Of a stretch of DNA of 64,000 nucleotides, positions 1-8,481 are shown piece by piece. The notes beneath the pieces are model-generated. The model was not told where the DNA came from and ran no database searches. It saw nothing but the letters and a program-made list of their open reading frames with translations. Numbering within the stretch: position 1 is the stretch's first letter; each line of letters begins with the position of its first letter. The position numbers and the translations under genes are program-made. Origin of the DNA: Rugosimonospora sp040255525 (lineage in GTDB: Bacteria; Actinomycetota; Actinomycetes; Mycobacteriales; Micromonosporaceae); contig JBDZVD010000006.1 in assembly GCA_040255525.1 (NCBI GenBank), positions 65,580 through 129,579 of the forward strand. The letters are read 5' to 3'.

Positions 1-190
1 GGCGCTGTCCCCAGCGCGGCCGGGGGAAGAGCAGACTGTACGCGGTGCCGGCGACGCAGACCGCGAGTGCCGCGCCGACCGCGACCCGGTGCTCCGGAGT
101 CGACGCGGCCAGGGCGCTCACCGCGACGACGACCAGCCCGATCACCCGGCCGGCGGGAAGCGCCCAGCGCCACTGGGGAGCGGACATCAT
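1..190 (-). CDS. Membrane protein N-terminus, cut by the window edge
   Basis: The reverse strand opens with two consecutive ATG codons at 190-185 and stays open to the window edge (63 codons). A purine-rich GAGGGGG stretch lies just upstream. The visible part has two hydrophobic segments at about residues 12-30 (GRVIGLVVVAVSALAAS) and 37-53 (VAVGAALAVCVAGTAYS) separated by a short polar turn, then a basic PRPRW stretch. This looks like the N-terminus of a small multi-pass membrane protein or of a sensor kinase with short N-terminal helices. No catalytic domain is visible, so the function stays open. Confidence 0.5.
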   Translation of the reverse strand, partial: MMSAPQWRWALPAGRVIGLVVVAVSALAASTPEHRVAVGAALAVCVAGTAYSLLFPRPRWGQR

Positions 191-251
191 TACCCCCTCT
201 GAGGTGAGTGCTCGTTGATCATCGCTGGTGGAAGCGCCAGCGACCAAGCCG

Positions 252-316
252 GCGTCCAGGACAGGGCCGCGTCAGGAACGGGCCGCCTCAGGACAGGTCC
301 GCGTCAGGACAGGCTT
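252..316. repeat. 16-bp minisatellite over a stop codon
   Basis: Four head-to-tail imperfect units: 252-268 (17 bp), 269-284, 285-300 and 301-316. The consensus is GCGTCAGGACAGGNCC. The TGA stop of the reverse-strand gene at 304 is the TCA inside the last unit, so every unit carries a copy of that stop context. Confidence 0.7.
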
Positions 317-801
317 GCCCGGGCGGCGGCTGGCGATCCGGTACGGCCGAGGAGCCCGGCGCGCCGCGCGATGAACAGGTTCTGGGCGGCGAGGGTGATT
401 GCGACGAACAGCATGATCTCCCCGGCGCCTTCGGTGACGCCGGCGTGTGTCGCGAGGAGCATCATCGCGACGCGTACCGCAATGGTCGCCAGCCAGGCGA
501 CGACCGTCGGCCACCCGCCCTGGGACACCCAGCCCGTCCCGGCTCGCCACACCCGCATCGTCGCGGAGCGCACGAATCCCATGCCCACGGCGAGCACGAG
601 GCCGGACCCGAAGAAGGCGAGCGCGGCCGGCGTGTGCAGGTGCCGCGTCCAGTCGTGACCGCTGGCCAGAGCCAGCACAGTGAAGCCCGCCGGCAGCAGG
701 ACCAGTCGCTTGGCGCTGACGTTCTTGCGGATCACCTGCATGGTGATGGCCCATGCGAAGAAGGTGACCATGATTCCGGCGTAGATCAGGCTCTGTGGCA
801 T
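304..801 (-). CDS. Five-helix membrane protein, CcdC/DUF1453-like
   Basis: 165 residues, almost entirely hydrophobic, with about five membrane segments near residues 5-22, 31-48, 58-77, 97-116 and 125-144, and short basic loops between them (IRKNVSAKR, RRAGLLGR). Size and topology resemble the CcdC/DUF1453 group of small integral membrane proteins, but I see no catalytic motif and the assignment is only by overall shape. The gene ends inside a 16-bp minisatellite, so its last residues and the downstream sequence are repeat-derived. It runs in the same direction as the truncated membrane gene at 1-190. The function is unknown. Confidence 0.65.
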   Translation of the reverse strand: MPQSLIYAGIMVTFFAWAITMQVIRKNVSAKRLVLLPAGFTVLALASGHDWTRHLHTPAALAFFGSGLVLAVGMGFVRSATMRVWRAGTGWVSQGGWPTVVAWLATIAVRVAMMLLATHAGVTEGAGEIMLFVAITLAAQNLFIARRAGLLGRTGSPAAARASLS

Positions 802-925
802 TGCGACTCCTCGATGCGGGGTTTGCGGTGCGACGGGAAGAACGGTAGGCAGCGCGGGACCCGCCGGCGTCGCCGTACCGCCCGATCCTCGGCCTCCACC
901 CCGGTCGGGGCGGGTACCCCGGCTT

Positions 926-943
926 CTCCACCCCAGGGTGGAG
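926..943. promoter_or_regulatory. Perfect 18-bp palindrome, candidate operator
   Basis: CTCCACCCCAGGGTGGAG is a perfect inverted repeat (8-bp arms, CA centre) between two divergent genes starting at 801 (-) and 1035 (+). It is too short and lacks the T-run expected of a terminator. Similar CTCCACCC/GGGTGGAG sites are familiar from actinobacterial promoters served by response regulators. That comparison is from memory. Confidence 0.45.
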
Positions 944-1034
944 CTTCGAGATCAGGTCCCGCGCCGAGGCCCCGGCGACCCCGCCGGCCCTACCGTGTCG
1001 GCATCGCAAGCGCCGTTGTTCGAAGGGACCGACA

Positions 1035-2012
1035 ATGCGCCGCCTGGCACCCGTTCTCGCGCTGTTCTTCCTCGCACCGCTGATCGCGGAGTTCTTCCTC
1101 GGCGACTTCCCGATCGTGCTCCTGCCGTTGATCGTCGCGCTGGCACCGATGTACGGCGGAGCTGCTCTGCTGATCCGGGAAGTGGTCCGGCGTACCCACC
1201 GGGGCTGGCCGGCGATGGTGACGCTCGCGCTCGCGTTCGGGGTACTGGAGGAGGGCCTGCTGACCCAGTCGCTGTTCAACCCCAACTATGCCGACGACCA
1301 CCTGCTCGACCCGGGATTCGTGCCGCTGCTCGGCATCGGGATCCCGTGGACCGTCTTCGTCCTGTCGCTGCACACCATCTGGAGCATCAGCACGCCGGTC
1401 GCCATCGTGGAGGAGTCGGCGTTCGGCCGGCGTACCGCGCCGTGGTTGGGCCGGTTGGGTCTGTGGGTGACGGGCGCGCTGTTCGTGGTGGGATCCGTGA
1501 TCACGTTCGCCGTCTCGTACGGCGACAGCAAGCACTTCATGGCCAAGCCCGGGCAGCTGACCGCGTCCGTGGCGCTGGTGGTCGTCCTGGTGGTCGTCGC
1601 GTTCGTCCTGCCGAAGCCGGATCCGGCGGTACGCCGCAGCCGGAGGGCGCCGAGCCCGTGGCTGGTGTTCGCCGCAGTCATCGCGGCCGGTGGCCTGTTC
1701 ATGGCGGGTATCACGGTGGACGTGGTCTGGCTCGGCGTCACGTTCATGCTGCTGGCCCTCGCCCCGGCGGCCAGCCTCGCCACCGCGTGGTCACGCCGTT
1801 CCGGTTGGCACCGGTGGCACCGCTTCGCGCTGGCCAGTGGCGCCCTGTTCACCTACTCGTGGCACGCGTTCCTGATGGGCGACAGCACGAGCACCGCCGA
1901 GTTCGCGGTCAACCTGGTCAGCCACATCCTGTACGGGCTGGGCGCGCTCGGCATCGCGTGGCTCGCCATAGGCAGGATCCGCCGGCAGCCGACCGAACCG
2001 GTACGTTCGTGA
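1035..2012 (+). CDS. Polytopic membrane protein of unknown function
   Basis: 325 residues starting at an ATG preceded by GAAGGGACC. Hydrophobic segments fall at about residues 5-22, 26-45, 60-80, 98-120, 142-165, 176-196, 213-232, 236-258, 270-290 and 305-320, so eight to ten membrane helices. A conserved-looking motif LEEGLLTQSLFNPNY lies in the loop after the third helix. Its acidic pair recalls CPBP/CAAX proteases, but the following Arg and the later His motifs of that family are missing, so I do not call it a protease. Polar stretches (PKPDPAVRRSRRAP) mark a cytoplasmic loop. The acetyltransferase gene follows 37 bp downstream in the same direction and may share its transcript. Confidence 0.7.
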   Translation: MRRLAPVLALFFLAPLIAEFFLGDFPIVLLPLIVALAPMYGGAALLIREVVRRTHRGWPAMVTLALAFGVLEEGLLTQSLFNPNYADDHLLDPGFVPLLGIGIPWTVFVLSLHTIWSISTPVAIVEESAFGRRTAPWLGRLGLWVTGALFVVGSVITFAVSYGDSKHFMAKPGQLTASVALVVVLVVVAFVLPKPDPAVRRSRRAPSPWLVFAAVIAAGGLFMAGITVDVVWLGVTFMLLALAPAASLATAWSRRSGWHRWHRFALASGALFTYSWHAFLMGDSTSTAEFAVNLVSHILYGLGALGIAWLAIGRIRRQPTEPVRS

Positions 2013-2049
2013 TGTCCGGGGGAGACCGAACGCTGAGAGGGGAACGGCG

Positions 2050-2691
2050 ATGCCCGAAGGTGACGGGGTGGGGACGGTGCGGGTACGCCCGGTGGAGCCC
2101 TCCGATCGCGACGCGCTGTACGACATCTGCGTCCGCACCGCCGATACCGGTGCCGACGCCCGGGGCCGGTACCTGTCCGACACCCTGGTCGGTGACGTGT
2201 ACGCGATCCCGTACGCGGAGCATGAGCCGCGGCACTGCTTCGTGGTCGACGACGGCACCGGCGCGGCGGTGGGGTACATCGTCGGGACCGCGGACACCGC
2301 CGCCTTCGTCCGCTGGTACCGGCAGGAGTGGATCCCGCGCACCGCGCAGCGGCGGCCGGTACCGCCGGACCCGCCGGTGACGCCGGACGACTTCATGCTC
2401 GCGCTGCACCACCGGCCGGAGCGGATGCTCGTCCCCGGCCTGCTCGCCGACTACCCCGCCCACCTGCACATCGACCTGTTGCCGGACTGGCAGGGCAAGG
2501 GCTGGGGCCGGGCGTTGATGCACCGGTTCCTGGGCAGCCTGCGCGAGGCGGGCGTGCCCCGGGTGCACCTGAGCGCGAGCCGCAGCAACGTCAACGCGGT
2601 CACGTTCTACGACCGGCTCGGGTTCACCGAGATCGACGTGCCACACGACGACCGGGTGGTCTACCTGGGGCGCGCCACGACCGTGGAGTGA
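2050..2691 (+). CDS. GNAT-family N-acetyltransferase
   Basis: 213 residues, ATG preceded by GAGAGGGGAACGG. Motif A, the acetyl-CoA pyrophosphate loop, is PDWQGKGWGRALM at about residues 144-156 (Q/R-x-x-G-x-G/A pattern). Motif B with the usual Tyr is SNVNAVTFYDRLGF at about 177-190. The N-terminus (VRVRPVEPSDRDALYDIC) is the typical beta1-alpha1 start of the fold. A middle insertion rich in Pro and Arg (about 90-125) is longer than in minimal GNATs, a layout common in actinobacterial members. The acceptor substrate cannot be read from sequence. The gene overlaps the convergent EAL gene by 31 bp at the 3' end. Confidence 0.88.
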   Translation: MPEGDGVGTVRVRPVEPSDRDALYDICVRTADTGADARGRYLSDTLVGDVYAIPYAEHEPRHCFVVDDGTGAAVGYIVGTADTAAFVRWYRQEWIPRTAQRRPVPPDPPVTPDDFMLALHHRPERMLVPGLLADYPAHLHIDLLPDWQGKGWGRALMHRFLGSLREAGVPRVHLSASRSNVNAVTFYDRLGFTEIDVPHDDRVVYLGRATTVE

Positions 2692-4478
2692 ACCGCCCCG
2701 CGGCGGTACCCGGCCACCAGCCGGGCGGTCGGGCCGGGCGGCAGCGGGCGTCCCAGCTGGTACCCCTGCCCGAAGTCGCAGCCCAGCGCGACCAGCCGGT
2801 CCACCTGATGCGCCTCGTCGATGCCCTCGGCGGTGATGTCGAGGTCGAGGTCGTGCGCCATCCGGATCAGGGTGGGCAGCATCCGCGCGTTGGACCGCAG
2901 CGCGGGCGCCGTGGCGTCGATGCCGGTCAGGAAGCCGGCGGCCAGCTTGACGCCGTGGATCGGCAGGGTACCGAGCATCGCCAGGCTGGAGTGGCCGGTG
3001 CCGCAGTCGTCGAGCACCAGCCGGACGCCCAGGTCCGCCAGGGCGTGCAGGGACCGCAGGACACCGTCGTCCGGGTGGATCAGGTCGTCCTCGGTGATCT
3101 CCAGTTGGAGGCGGTCGGCCGGCAGGCCGGTGCGGTCCAGGGTCGCCTCGACCAGGGCGGGCAGGCCCGGCTGCTGGAGCTGGGCGACGGCCAGGTTGAC
3201 GCTGACCAGCGGGGGATGGGGCACGAGCCGGCCCCACCGGGTGGCCTGGCGGCACGCCTGCACCAGGAAGTCCTGACCCAGCGCCATGATCAGGCCGGTG
3301 TCGACGGCCAGCGGGATGAACCGGTCGGGCGCGATCGGCCCGTGTCCCGGATGGGTCCACCGGGCCAGGGCCTCCATCCCGTACACCGCCCCGTCGCGCA
3401 GCCGTACCAGCGGCTGGTACACCAGGCTGAACTCGCCCCGTTCCCGGGCCCGCGGCATGTCGCCGGACAGCTCGTGGCGCAGGACGTCCTCGGCGCTGCG
3501 CGCCGGGTCGAACGGCGCGACCTGACTGTGCCGCTGGGCCATCGCCCAGCCCAGCGCCATCCGAGCCCGGCGCAGCAGCTCGTTGGCGTCGGCACCGGCC
3601 GCACCGTGCTCGACGATGCCGACCTTGCCGGACACCGGAATCTCGTGCCGGTCGATCCGGTACGCGTCCGGCAGGGTACGCAGGGCCAGATCGGCGACTT
3701 TGGCCACGTCGTCCTCGGTGGCGGTGTCCTCCACCACGAACACGAACTCGTCGCGGTTGAGGTGGGCCAGGAAGTAACCGTCCGTCGCCGCCAGCCCGTG
3801 CAGCGCCCGGGCCACGGCCAGCAGCAGCTGGTCGCCCTTGCGCGAGCCGAGGCTGTGTTCGAGCTGCTCGAACCGTTCGAGCTTGAGGACGCACACGCCC
3901 AGCCGGCGCCCGGCCCGCGGGTCGTCGATGACCTCACGCAGCCGCCGGACCAGGCTCTCCCGGTTGGGTAGGCCGGTCAGCGGGTCGTGCGCCAGCGCGT
4001 GGTGCAGCTGAGCCTGCAGCCGCTGCTGCTTCTGCCGCCAGGCTTCGCGTTCGGCCCGGTTGATGTCCTCGCCGGCACGCTGCGCCTGCTCCCGCATCGT
4101 CGCGATGAAGCCCGCGTTGACCTGGGACAATACCCGCGCCAGCCGCTCCGGCGCCCCGGGGTCGGTGATGCCGAGCCGGGGAAGCAGCCGCTCGCGCAGC
4201 AGATCGAGGCTGCGGGACAGCGCGTCCGGGTCGGAGACGTTCGCGGCGAACAGCTGCGCCCCGATCGCGCGGGCGGCCGCGGCGTGCCCCGACTCGTCGG
4301 TCACCATCGCGGACAGCGCCGCGGTCAGCCGTTCCAGCACCAGGCGTGCGCGACCGCCCCTGCGGGCGACGTAGTGGGTCCGCCCGATCTCGTCGAGCCA
4401 GTCCCTGGCGAACGCGGCGACGGCGGGATCGGCGCCGCTCGCCACCCGCCCGTCCGGGTCGCCATCCGATCGCCTCAT
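2661..4478 (-). CDS. Degenerate GGDEF plus EAL cyclic-di-GMP protein
   Basis: 605 residues from the ATG at 4478, chosen because GGAGG lies seven bases upstream; an in-frame start 33 bp earlier has none. An alpha-helical N-terminal region (about 1-160) precedes a GGDEF domain opening with DPLTGLPNRE. Its signature is NRDEF instead of GGDEF, so diguanylate cyclase activity is unlikely. The EAL domain (about 345-590) keeps the residues known to matter for phosphodiesterase activity: Glu in MEALARW, Asn in SVNLAV, Glu in LEITED, the Asp pair in LDDCGTG, Lys in GVKLAAG, Glu in AEGID and Gln in GQGYQ. I infer a cytosolic c-di-GMP phosphodiesterase with a regulatory GGDEF. No membrane anchor is seen. 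Confidence 0.9.
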   Translation of the reverse strand: MRRSDGDPDGRVASGADPAVAAFARDWLDEIGRTHYVARRGGRARLVLERLTAALSAMVTDESGHAAAARAIGAQLFAANVSDPDALSRSLDLLRERLLPRLGITDPGAPERLARVLSQVNAGFIATMREQAQRAGEDINRAEREAWRQKQQRLQAQLHHALAHDPLTGLPNRESLVRRLREVIDDPRAGRRLGVCVLKLERFEQLEHSLGSRKGDQLLLAVARALHGLAATDGYFLAHLNRDEFVFVVEDTATEDDVAKVADLALRTLPDAYRIDRHEIPVSGKVGIVEHGAAGADANELLRRARMALGWAMAQRHSQVAPFDPARSAEDVLRHELSGDMPRARERGEFSLVYQPLVRLRDGAVYGMEALARWTHPGHGPIAPDRFIPLAVDTGLIMALGQDFLVQACRQATRWGRLVPHPPLVSVNLAVAQLQQPGLPALVEATLDRTGLPADRLQLEITEDDLIHPDDGVLRSLHALADLGVRLVLDDCGTGHSSLAMLGTLPIHGVKLAAGFLTGIDATAPALRSNARMLPTLIRMAHDLDLDITAEGIDEAHQVDRLVALGCDFGQGYQLGRPLPPGPTARLVAGYRRGAVHSTVVARPR

Positions 4479-4556
4479 GCCCCGCCCTCCGCTGGACCGG
4501 CACGCCGCCACCCGCGGCGCCCCAGCCGCCGATTATGCCCCCACCGTGGTACGCGT

Positions 4557-5369
4557 CTATACCTTGCGAGCAACCACACCCAGCGCGGCCGGTTGCCGGG
4601 GCTCGCCGGCCTCCTCCGGGTCGGGACGCCAGTCGGTGATCGCCACGATGCCCGGCTCCACGATGTCCAGCCCGGCCAAGATGCCGGCGATCCGCTCCGG
4701 ACTGCGCAGGACGACCGGGGTGGGGGTGCGCTTGTACAGCTCGCGTACCTCCTCCTGTTCGCCACTCATCGCACCGGCCTGCGTACCGTGCGACAGCGCC
4801 AGGTAACTGCCGGACACCAGCGGCTCGGCGATCTTCGCGACGATCCCGGACGGGTCGGCGTCCTCGGAGATGAAGTGCAGTACGGCGATCATCAATACCG
4901 CCACCGGCTGCGAGAAGTCCAGCAGCTCCAGCACCCGCGGGTGGTACAGGATCTCCTCGGGCCGGCGCAGGTCGCCCTGGATCGCGTCGGCGTACGAGTT
5001 GCCGGTGAGGATCGCCCGGCTGTGGGACACCGCCACCGGGTCGATGTCGACATACACCACGCGCGACTCGGGTGCGATCTCCTGGGCGACCTCGTGCACG
5101 TTGCCCAGCGTGGGGATGCCCGATCCGATGTCGAGGAACTGGCGTATCCCGGACTCGACCAGCCACTGCACGACCCGGCCGAGGTACGCGCGGTTGGCGT
5201 GGGCCAGCTGGCTGATCCCCGGCCACGCCTTCTCCGCCAGTTCCTTGAACTCGCGGTCCACCGCGAAGTTGTGGTAGCCACCCAACGCGCAGTCGTACAC
5301 CCGCGCCGCGTTCGGCACGGTCACGTCCAGACCTTCGGGTACCCAATCCGGTTGATCCGCCACGACCAC
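4557..5369 (-). CDS. SAM-dependent methyltransferase, DUF574 family
   Basis: About 270 residues. The SAM-binding motif I is FLDIGSGIPT at about residue 80, followed by the acidic motif VVYVDIDPVAV. The opening PNAARVYDCALGGYHNFAVD is the hallmark of the actinobacterial DUF574 (Methyltransf_19) family, whose members often lie near XRE/DUF397 genes; such a cluster occurs elsewhere in this window at 41.6-43.2 kb. GTG codons at 5369 and 5363, just after GGGAG, are the best starts; an upstream in-frame extension to 5417 lacks a ribosome site. The methyl acceptor is unknown. Confidence 0.88.
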   Translation of the reverse strand: MVVADQPDWVPEGLDVTVPNAARVYDCALGGYHNFAVDREFKELAEKAWPGISQLAHANRAYLGRVVQWLVESGIRQFLDIGSGIPTLGNVHEVAQEIAPESRVVYVDIDPVAVSHSRAILTGNSYADAIQGDLRRPEEILYHPRVLELLDFSQPVAVLMIAVLHFISEDADPSGIVAKIAEPLVSGSYLALSHGTQAGAMSGEQEEVRELYKRTPTPVVLRSPERIAGILAGLDIVEPGIVAITDWRPDPEEAGEPRQPAALGVVARKV

Positions 5370-5537
5370 TCCCGTCCCGATTCTCCGCTCCGACCGCCCA
5401 CCCGCTCGGGCGCACACCGGTCACGCGCCCCACCGAGCGGCGATATCCGGCACCGCACGGACCAGTGTTCCGGCCCGACCGGCCGAAGGGAAGTCCACGT
5501 GCACCACGCGGCGCGCGGCGGCGGTTACCGTGGCGCC

Positions 5538-6287
5538 ATGCCGCTGACCTTCCCGTCGCACGCCGCCGCGGTGCTGCCCATCAAGCTCGCCGCACCGCGA
5601 CGCTGGGACGGCGTCGCGCTGGTCGTCGGCTCGACCGCGCCCGACCTGCCGTACCTGGTGTACCCGTACGTATGGTTCAACGCGCACACCTGGGTGGGGC
5701 TGGTGTGGTTCTGCCTACCGGTGAGCCTGCTCGGCACCTGGATCGCCCGCTGGGCGGCCCCGGTGACGGCGGCGCACCTGCCGAACCTCGGCGGCTTCGC
5801 GCTGCACGACTACGGCGTGCTCGGCCGGGTCCGGTACCGGTGGCATGTCACCGTCGGGTCCGCGTTCGTCGGGACGCTCAGCCACGTCGCGTGGGACTCG
5901 TTCACCCACGCCCGCCCCGGACGCCTGTGGTCACTGGGCCCGCTGGACCGGGTCGCCGTCGGCGAAAAGCCGTGGTGGGAGGTCCTCCAGCTCGCCTCGA
6001 CCGTGGTGGGTGCGCTGGTCGCGGCGGGACTGTTCTGGTACATCGGCCGGCGGCGCCTGCTCGTCGCGTGGCACGGCTGCCCGCCGCCGGTACCGGTGCG
6101 TGCCCGCCGGTTCTGGTCGGTGGTGGCCGTGGTGATCGTCGCCGGGGTGGCACCCCAGCCGGTACTCGCCGGTGCGCGCCTGGCCAACGTGCTCGGCGTC
6201 CGCCTGCTCGTCCTCGGTGCGCTCGCGCTGCTCGCCGGTACCGCCGCGGTGACCCGCACCGCCCGGCGCGACCCGGTCGGCATCTGA
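5538..6287 (+). CDS. DUF4184 family membrane protein
   Basis: 249 residues. The N-terminus MPLTFPSHAAAVLPIK and the motifs STAPDLPYLVYPY and GTLSHVAWDSFTH are typical of the DUF4184 family, in which conserved His and Asp residues lie next to membrane helices. Five or six membrane segments are visible (about residues 55-75, 112-132, 155-175, 192-212, 216-236). The His/Asp pattern recalls metal-dependent membrane hydrolases, but the biochemical role is not established. The start is the ATG at 5538; longer readings in this frame are antisense to the methyltransferase gene. It is transcribed divergently from the methyltransferase across about 170 bp. Confidence 0.85.
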   Translation: MPLTFPSHAAAVLPIKLAAPRRWDGVALVVGSTAPDLPYLVYPYVWFNAHTWVGLVWFCLPVSLLGTWIARWAAPVTAAHLPNLGGFALHDYGVLGRVRYRWHVTVGSAFVGTLSHVAWDSFTHARPGRLWSLGPLDRVAVGEKPWWEVLQLASTVVGALVAAGLFWYIGRRRLLVAWHGCPPPVPVRARRFWSVVAVVIVAGVAPQPVLAGARLANVLGVRLLVLGALALLAGTAAVTRTARRDPVGI

Positions 6288-6351
6288 CCGTCGCGCCGGC
6301 GTGCCGCGGCACAGCCTTGAGGTGCTATGACGCTCTACACCGTCACAATAA

Positions 6352-6501
6352 GCGGTCGATCACCGGCCGGCGGCACTGCTGGTGCCGGTACCGCTGCCCG
6401 GAGGGCTCGGCCGGGCGCTGCGCGCCGGGGCGGGGACCGAGCCGTCGCCGGATGTGCGGGGCACCACGACGTTCGCCGACTGGCTGGCCGGCGGGCGGTA
6501 G
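6352..6501 (+). pseudogene. C-terminal remnant of an SDR/NmrA-type oxidoreductase
   Basis: A 49-codon frame runs directly from a TAA at 6349 to a TAG at 6499 with no start codon. It reads LLVPVPLPGGLGRALRAG and then TTTFADWLAG, which matches the C-terminal tail of atypical SDR (NAD(P)-binding, NmrA-like) oxidoreductases, where a VPLPG-x-x-x-RAxRAG segment and a final T(W/F)-x-x-(F/W)L box are usual. Everything upstream, including the nucleotide-binding Gly motif, is gone. The surrounding 6288-6554 has no intact gene. Confidence 0.55.
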
Positions 6502-6554
6502 GGGCCGCGCCGGCCGCCTTCCCAAGCGCGGCGCGGCTGTTCTAGGTTGCCCGG

Positions 6555-8462
6555 ATGGCAGACGAAGCCCAGACCCCCGTCGAGGAAGCACACGGCGAAC
6601 TCTCCCTGGCCCGTATCGCGCTCGCCGAGAACGATCTGCACCACGCCGCCAACCATCTGGGCGGCGCGATCGGTCACGCGCCCGACCTTCCGGAGGTTCA
6701 TGAACTGCTGGCCACGCTGTCGGCCCGCTGCCTCGACGGCGGGCTGAGCCTGTTCCCGCTCGACGCCCCCGCGTACATCGGAACCGTGGTGGCCCACGCC
6801 CACCTGCTCGCGCCGGCCGACCCCGGCCAGGCGCTGGCCCTGCTCGCCGAGAGCACGGCGCACGACCCGGGCAAGCCGTGGGCGGACGTCTCCTGGGTAC
6901 GGGCCGTGGACCTGCGCGCGGTCGACCCGGACTCGCTGGTACGGGTGTTCGTCACGACCATGCGCAGCCTCACCGACCCGGTACCCGACGCGGTCCGCCG
7001 GGCCAATGAGGTCTATCTCGACCTGGCCCGGCGGGCGGTCGACGCGCACCCGGCCCACGCGCTGCTGCACGGTGCCGCGGCCGGTGTCGGCCGCCGGTTC
7101 GGCGAGACGGAGCTCGCGGTGCGCTGGGGGGAGCAGGCGGTGGGGCTGGAGTTCAGCAAGCTCACCGCGGTCTGGTACGCGTACGCGCTCAAGGCGGACG
7201 GCCGGCTCGATCCGGCACTGGAGGTCATGCGGGAGGCCCGCCGGCGGTACCCGCTGGACCTCGACATCTGCGCCGACATGGCCAACTGGCTCACCGAGGC
7301 CGACCGGCTCGACGAGGCGCTGGCGCTGGTCGAGGACGCGATGAGCGTCGACCCGTCGTACGACTGCGTCGTGCACACCGTTCACCGGCTGCGGTACCTG
7401 CGCGACGGCGATGCCAACCATCTGGTGGCGCTGGTCGACTTCAGCCGCGAGTTCCCGGTGGACAGCCACGAGCACAGCGACCTGGAGGACAGCTGCCACG
7501 GCCAGTACTGGCTCGGCATGCCGGCCGGCCCGACCGAGGCGTGCGTGAGCGTGCTCAGGCAGATCCCGCGGGAGGACCGGGGTCACGGGATCAGCCTGTC
7601 CCTGTCGGCGCTGGAGGTGCCCAGCGCGCTGGCGGTCGTGCGCCGGGAGTGTCCGACCCTGGCGGTGGACATCGCCGGATCGCCGCCGGCCGACCTGGTC
7701 AACCCGCTGCGACCGGGTCGCGAACTGTGGCGCTATGACGGGATGACCGTGTCCCCGGCGGTACCGCCGCCGTCCCCGGCCAGCGTGGAACTGCTGACCG
7801 GCGTCACCGTGCCGGCGTGGCCGCATCCGATCGCCGCGTACGACCACGCGATGCCGCTCGGCCAGCTGCCCGCCGGTGAACTGCTGTCGCTGCTGGTACA
7901 CCCGCCGGCCCGGCCGGCCGAGTACGCGAACCTGCCGGAGTGCTGGTGGGAACGCAGCGGGCAGGTGTTCGCGTGCCTGGGCATCCTGCACTGCCAGGAA
8001 CTGGCCTCCGGTACGCCCGGCGACACCCGGGCGCAGCGCGCGCTGCTGACCGAGATCGCTTACGGCGTCGAGGACTGGACGGTCGAGGCGGCGCTGTTCG
8101 CGCTCACCGTGTCGGCATGGCTGGACCCGACCGTCCGGGACGAGGTGCGCGATCTGGTCGGCCGCCGGTTCGTGACGGCGGTGGAGGCCAGTCGCCACCG
8201 GGTGGTGACGATCCTGTCCTCGCTGGCCGCCCTCGTGCGGATCGTTCCGGGGATGGTTCCCGAGGTCACCGCACTGGCCGAGGAGGTGCTGCGCGGCGAG
8301 GAGGAGCAGCCCGCCGAACGGGAGACCGCGCGCCGGGCACCGGAACAGCGGGTACCGGCGCCACGGGCACCGGAACCGGCGCCGGACAACGGGGCCGCCA
8401 TGGCCTGGGCGACGGGCAAGCGGTCGGCGCTGCGGCGGTTCCTGCGCGGCGGCAAGCGCTGA
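6555..8462 (+). CDS. TPR-like repeat protein
   Basis: 635 residues, ATG start. The N-terminal two thirds is built from helical pairs with TPR-like spacing, for example LARIALAENDLHHAANHLGG, ALHKADGR-type turns and LDEALALVEDAMSVDPSY. The C-terminal part holds a mixed region (about 400-560) and a low-complexity tail of Pro, Ala, Arg and Glu ending in a basic stretch RRFLRGGKR. No signal peptide or membrane segment is present, so it is probably a cytosolic scaffold or interaction protein. I do not recognise a specific family and assign no function. Confidence 0.75.
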   Translation: MADEAQTPVEEAHGELSLARIALAENDLHHAANHLGGAIGHAPDLPEVHELLATLSARCLDGGLSLFPLDAPAYIGTVVAHAHLLAPADPGQALALLAESTAHDPGKPWADVSWVRAVDLRAVDPDSLVRVFVTTMRSLTDPVPDAVRRANEVYLDLARRAVDAHPAHALLHGAAAGVGRRFGETELAVRWGEQAVGLEFSKLTAVWYAYALKADGRLDPALEVMREARRRYPLDLDICADMANWLTEADRLDEALALVEDAMSVDPSYDCVVHTVHRLRYLRDGDANHLVALVDFSREFPVDSHEHSDLEDSCHGQYWLGMPAGPTEACVSVLRQIPREDRGHGISLSLSALEVPSALAVVRRECPTLAVDIAGSPPADLVNPLRPGRELWRYDGMTVSPAVPPPSPASVELLTGVTVPAWPHPIAAYDHAMPLGQLPAGELLSLLVHPPARPAEYANLPECWWERSGQVFACLGILHCQELASGTPGDTRAQRALLTEIAYGVEDWTVEAALFALTVSAWLDPTVRDEVRDLVGRRFVTAVEASRHRVVTILSSLAALVRIVPGMVPEVTALAEEVLRGEEEQPAERETARRAPEQRVPAPRAPEPAPDNGAAMAWATGKRSALRRFLRGGKR

Positions 8463-8481
8463 GCCGGCACTGTCGATAGGC

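Noticed and set aside
252..316. CRISPR array
   Set aside because: Short repeats are contiguous with no spacers, only four units, and no cas genes are in the window. The same holds for the arrays at 18.5, 20.4, 22.8 and 39.8 kb.
272..1285. Long reverse-strand frame of 337 codons
   Set aside because: It is Arg/Pro-rich and antisense or off-frame to the membrane protein genes at 304-801 and 1035-2012, both of which have ribosome sites and clear hydrophobic segments.
1190..1330. CAAX/CPBP protease motif in the membrane protein (LEEG)
   Set aside because: The Glu-Glu-x-x-x-Arg and later His motifs of the family are not complete.
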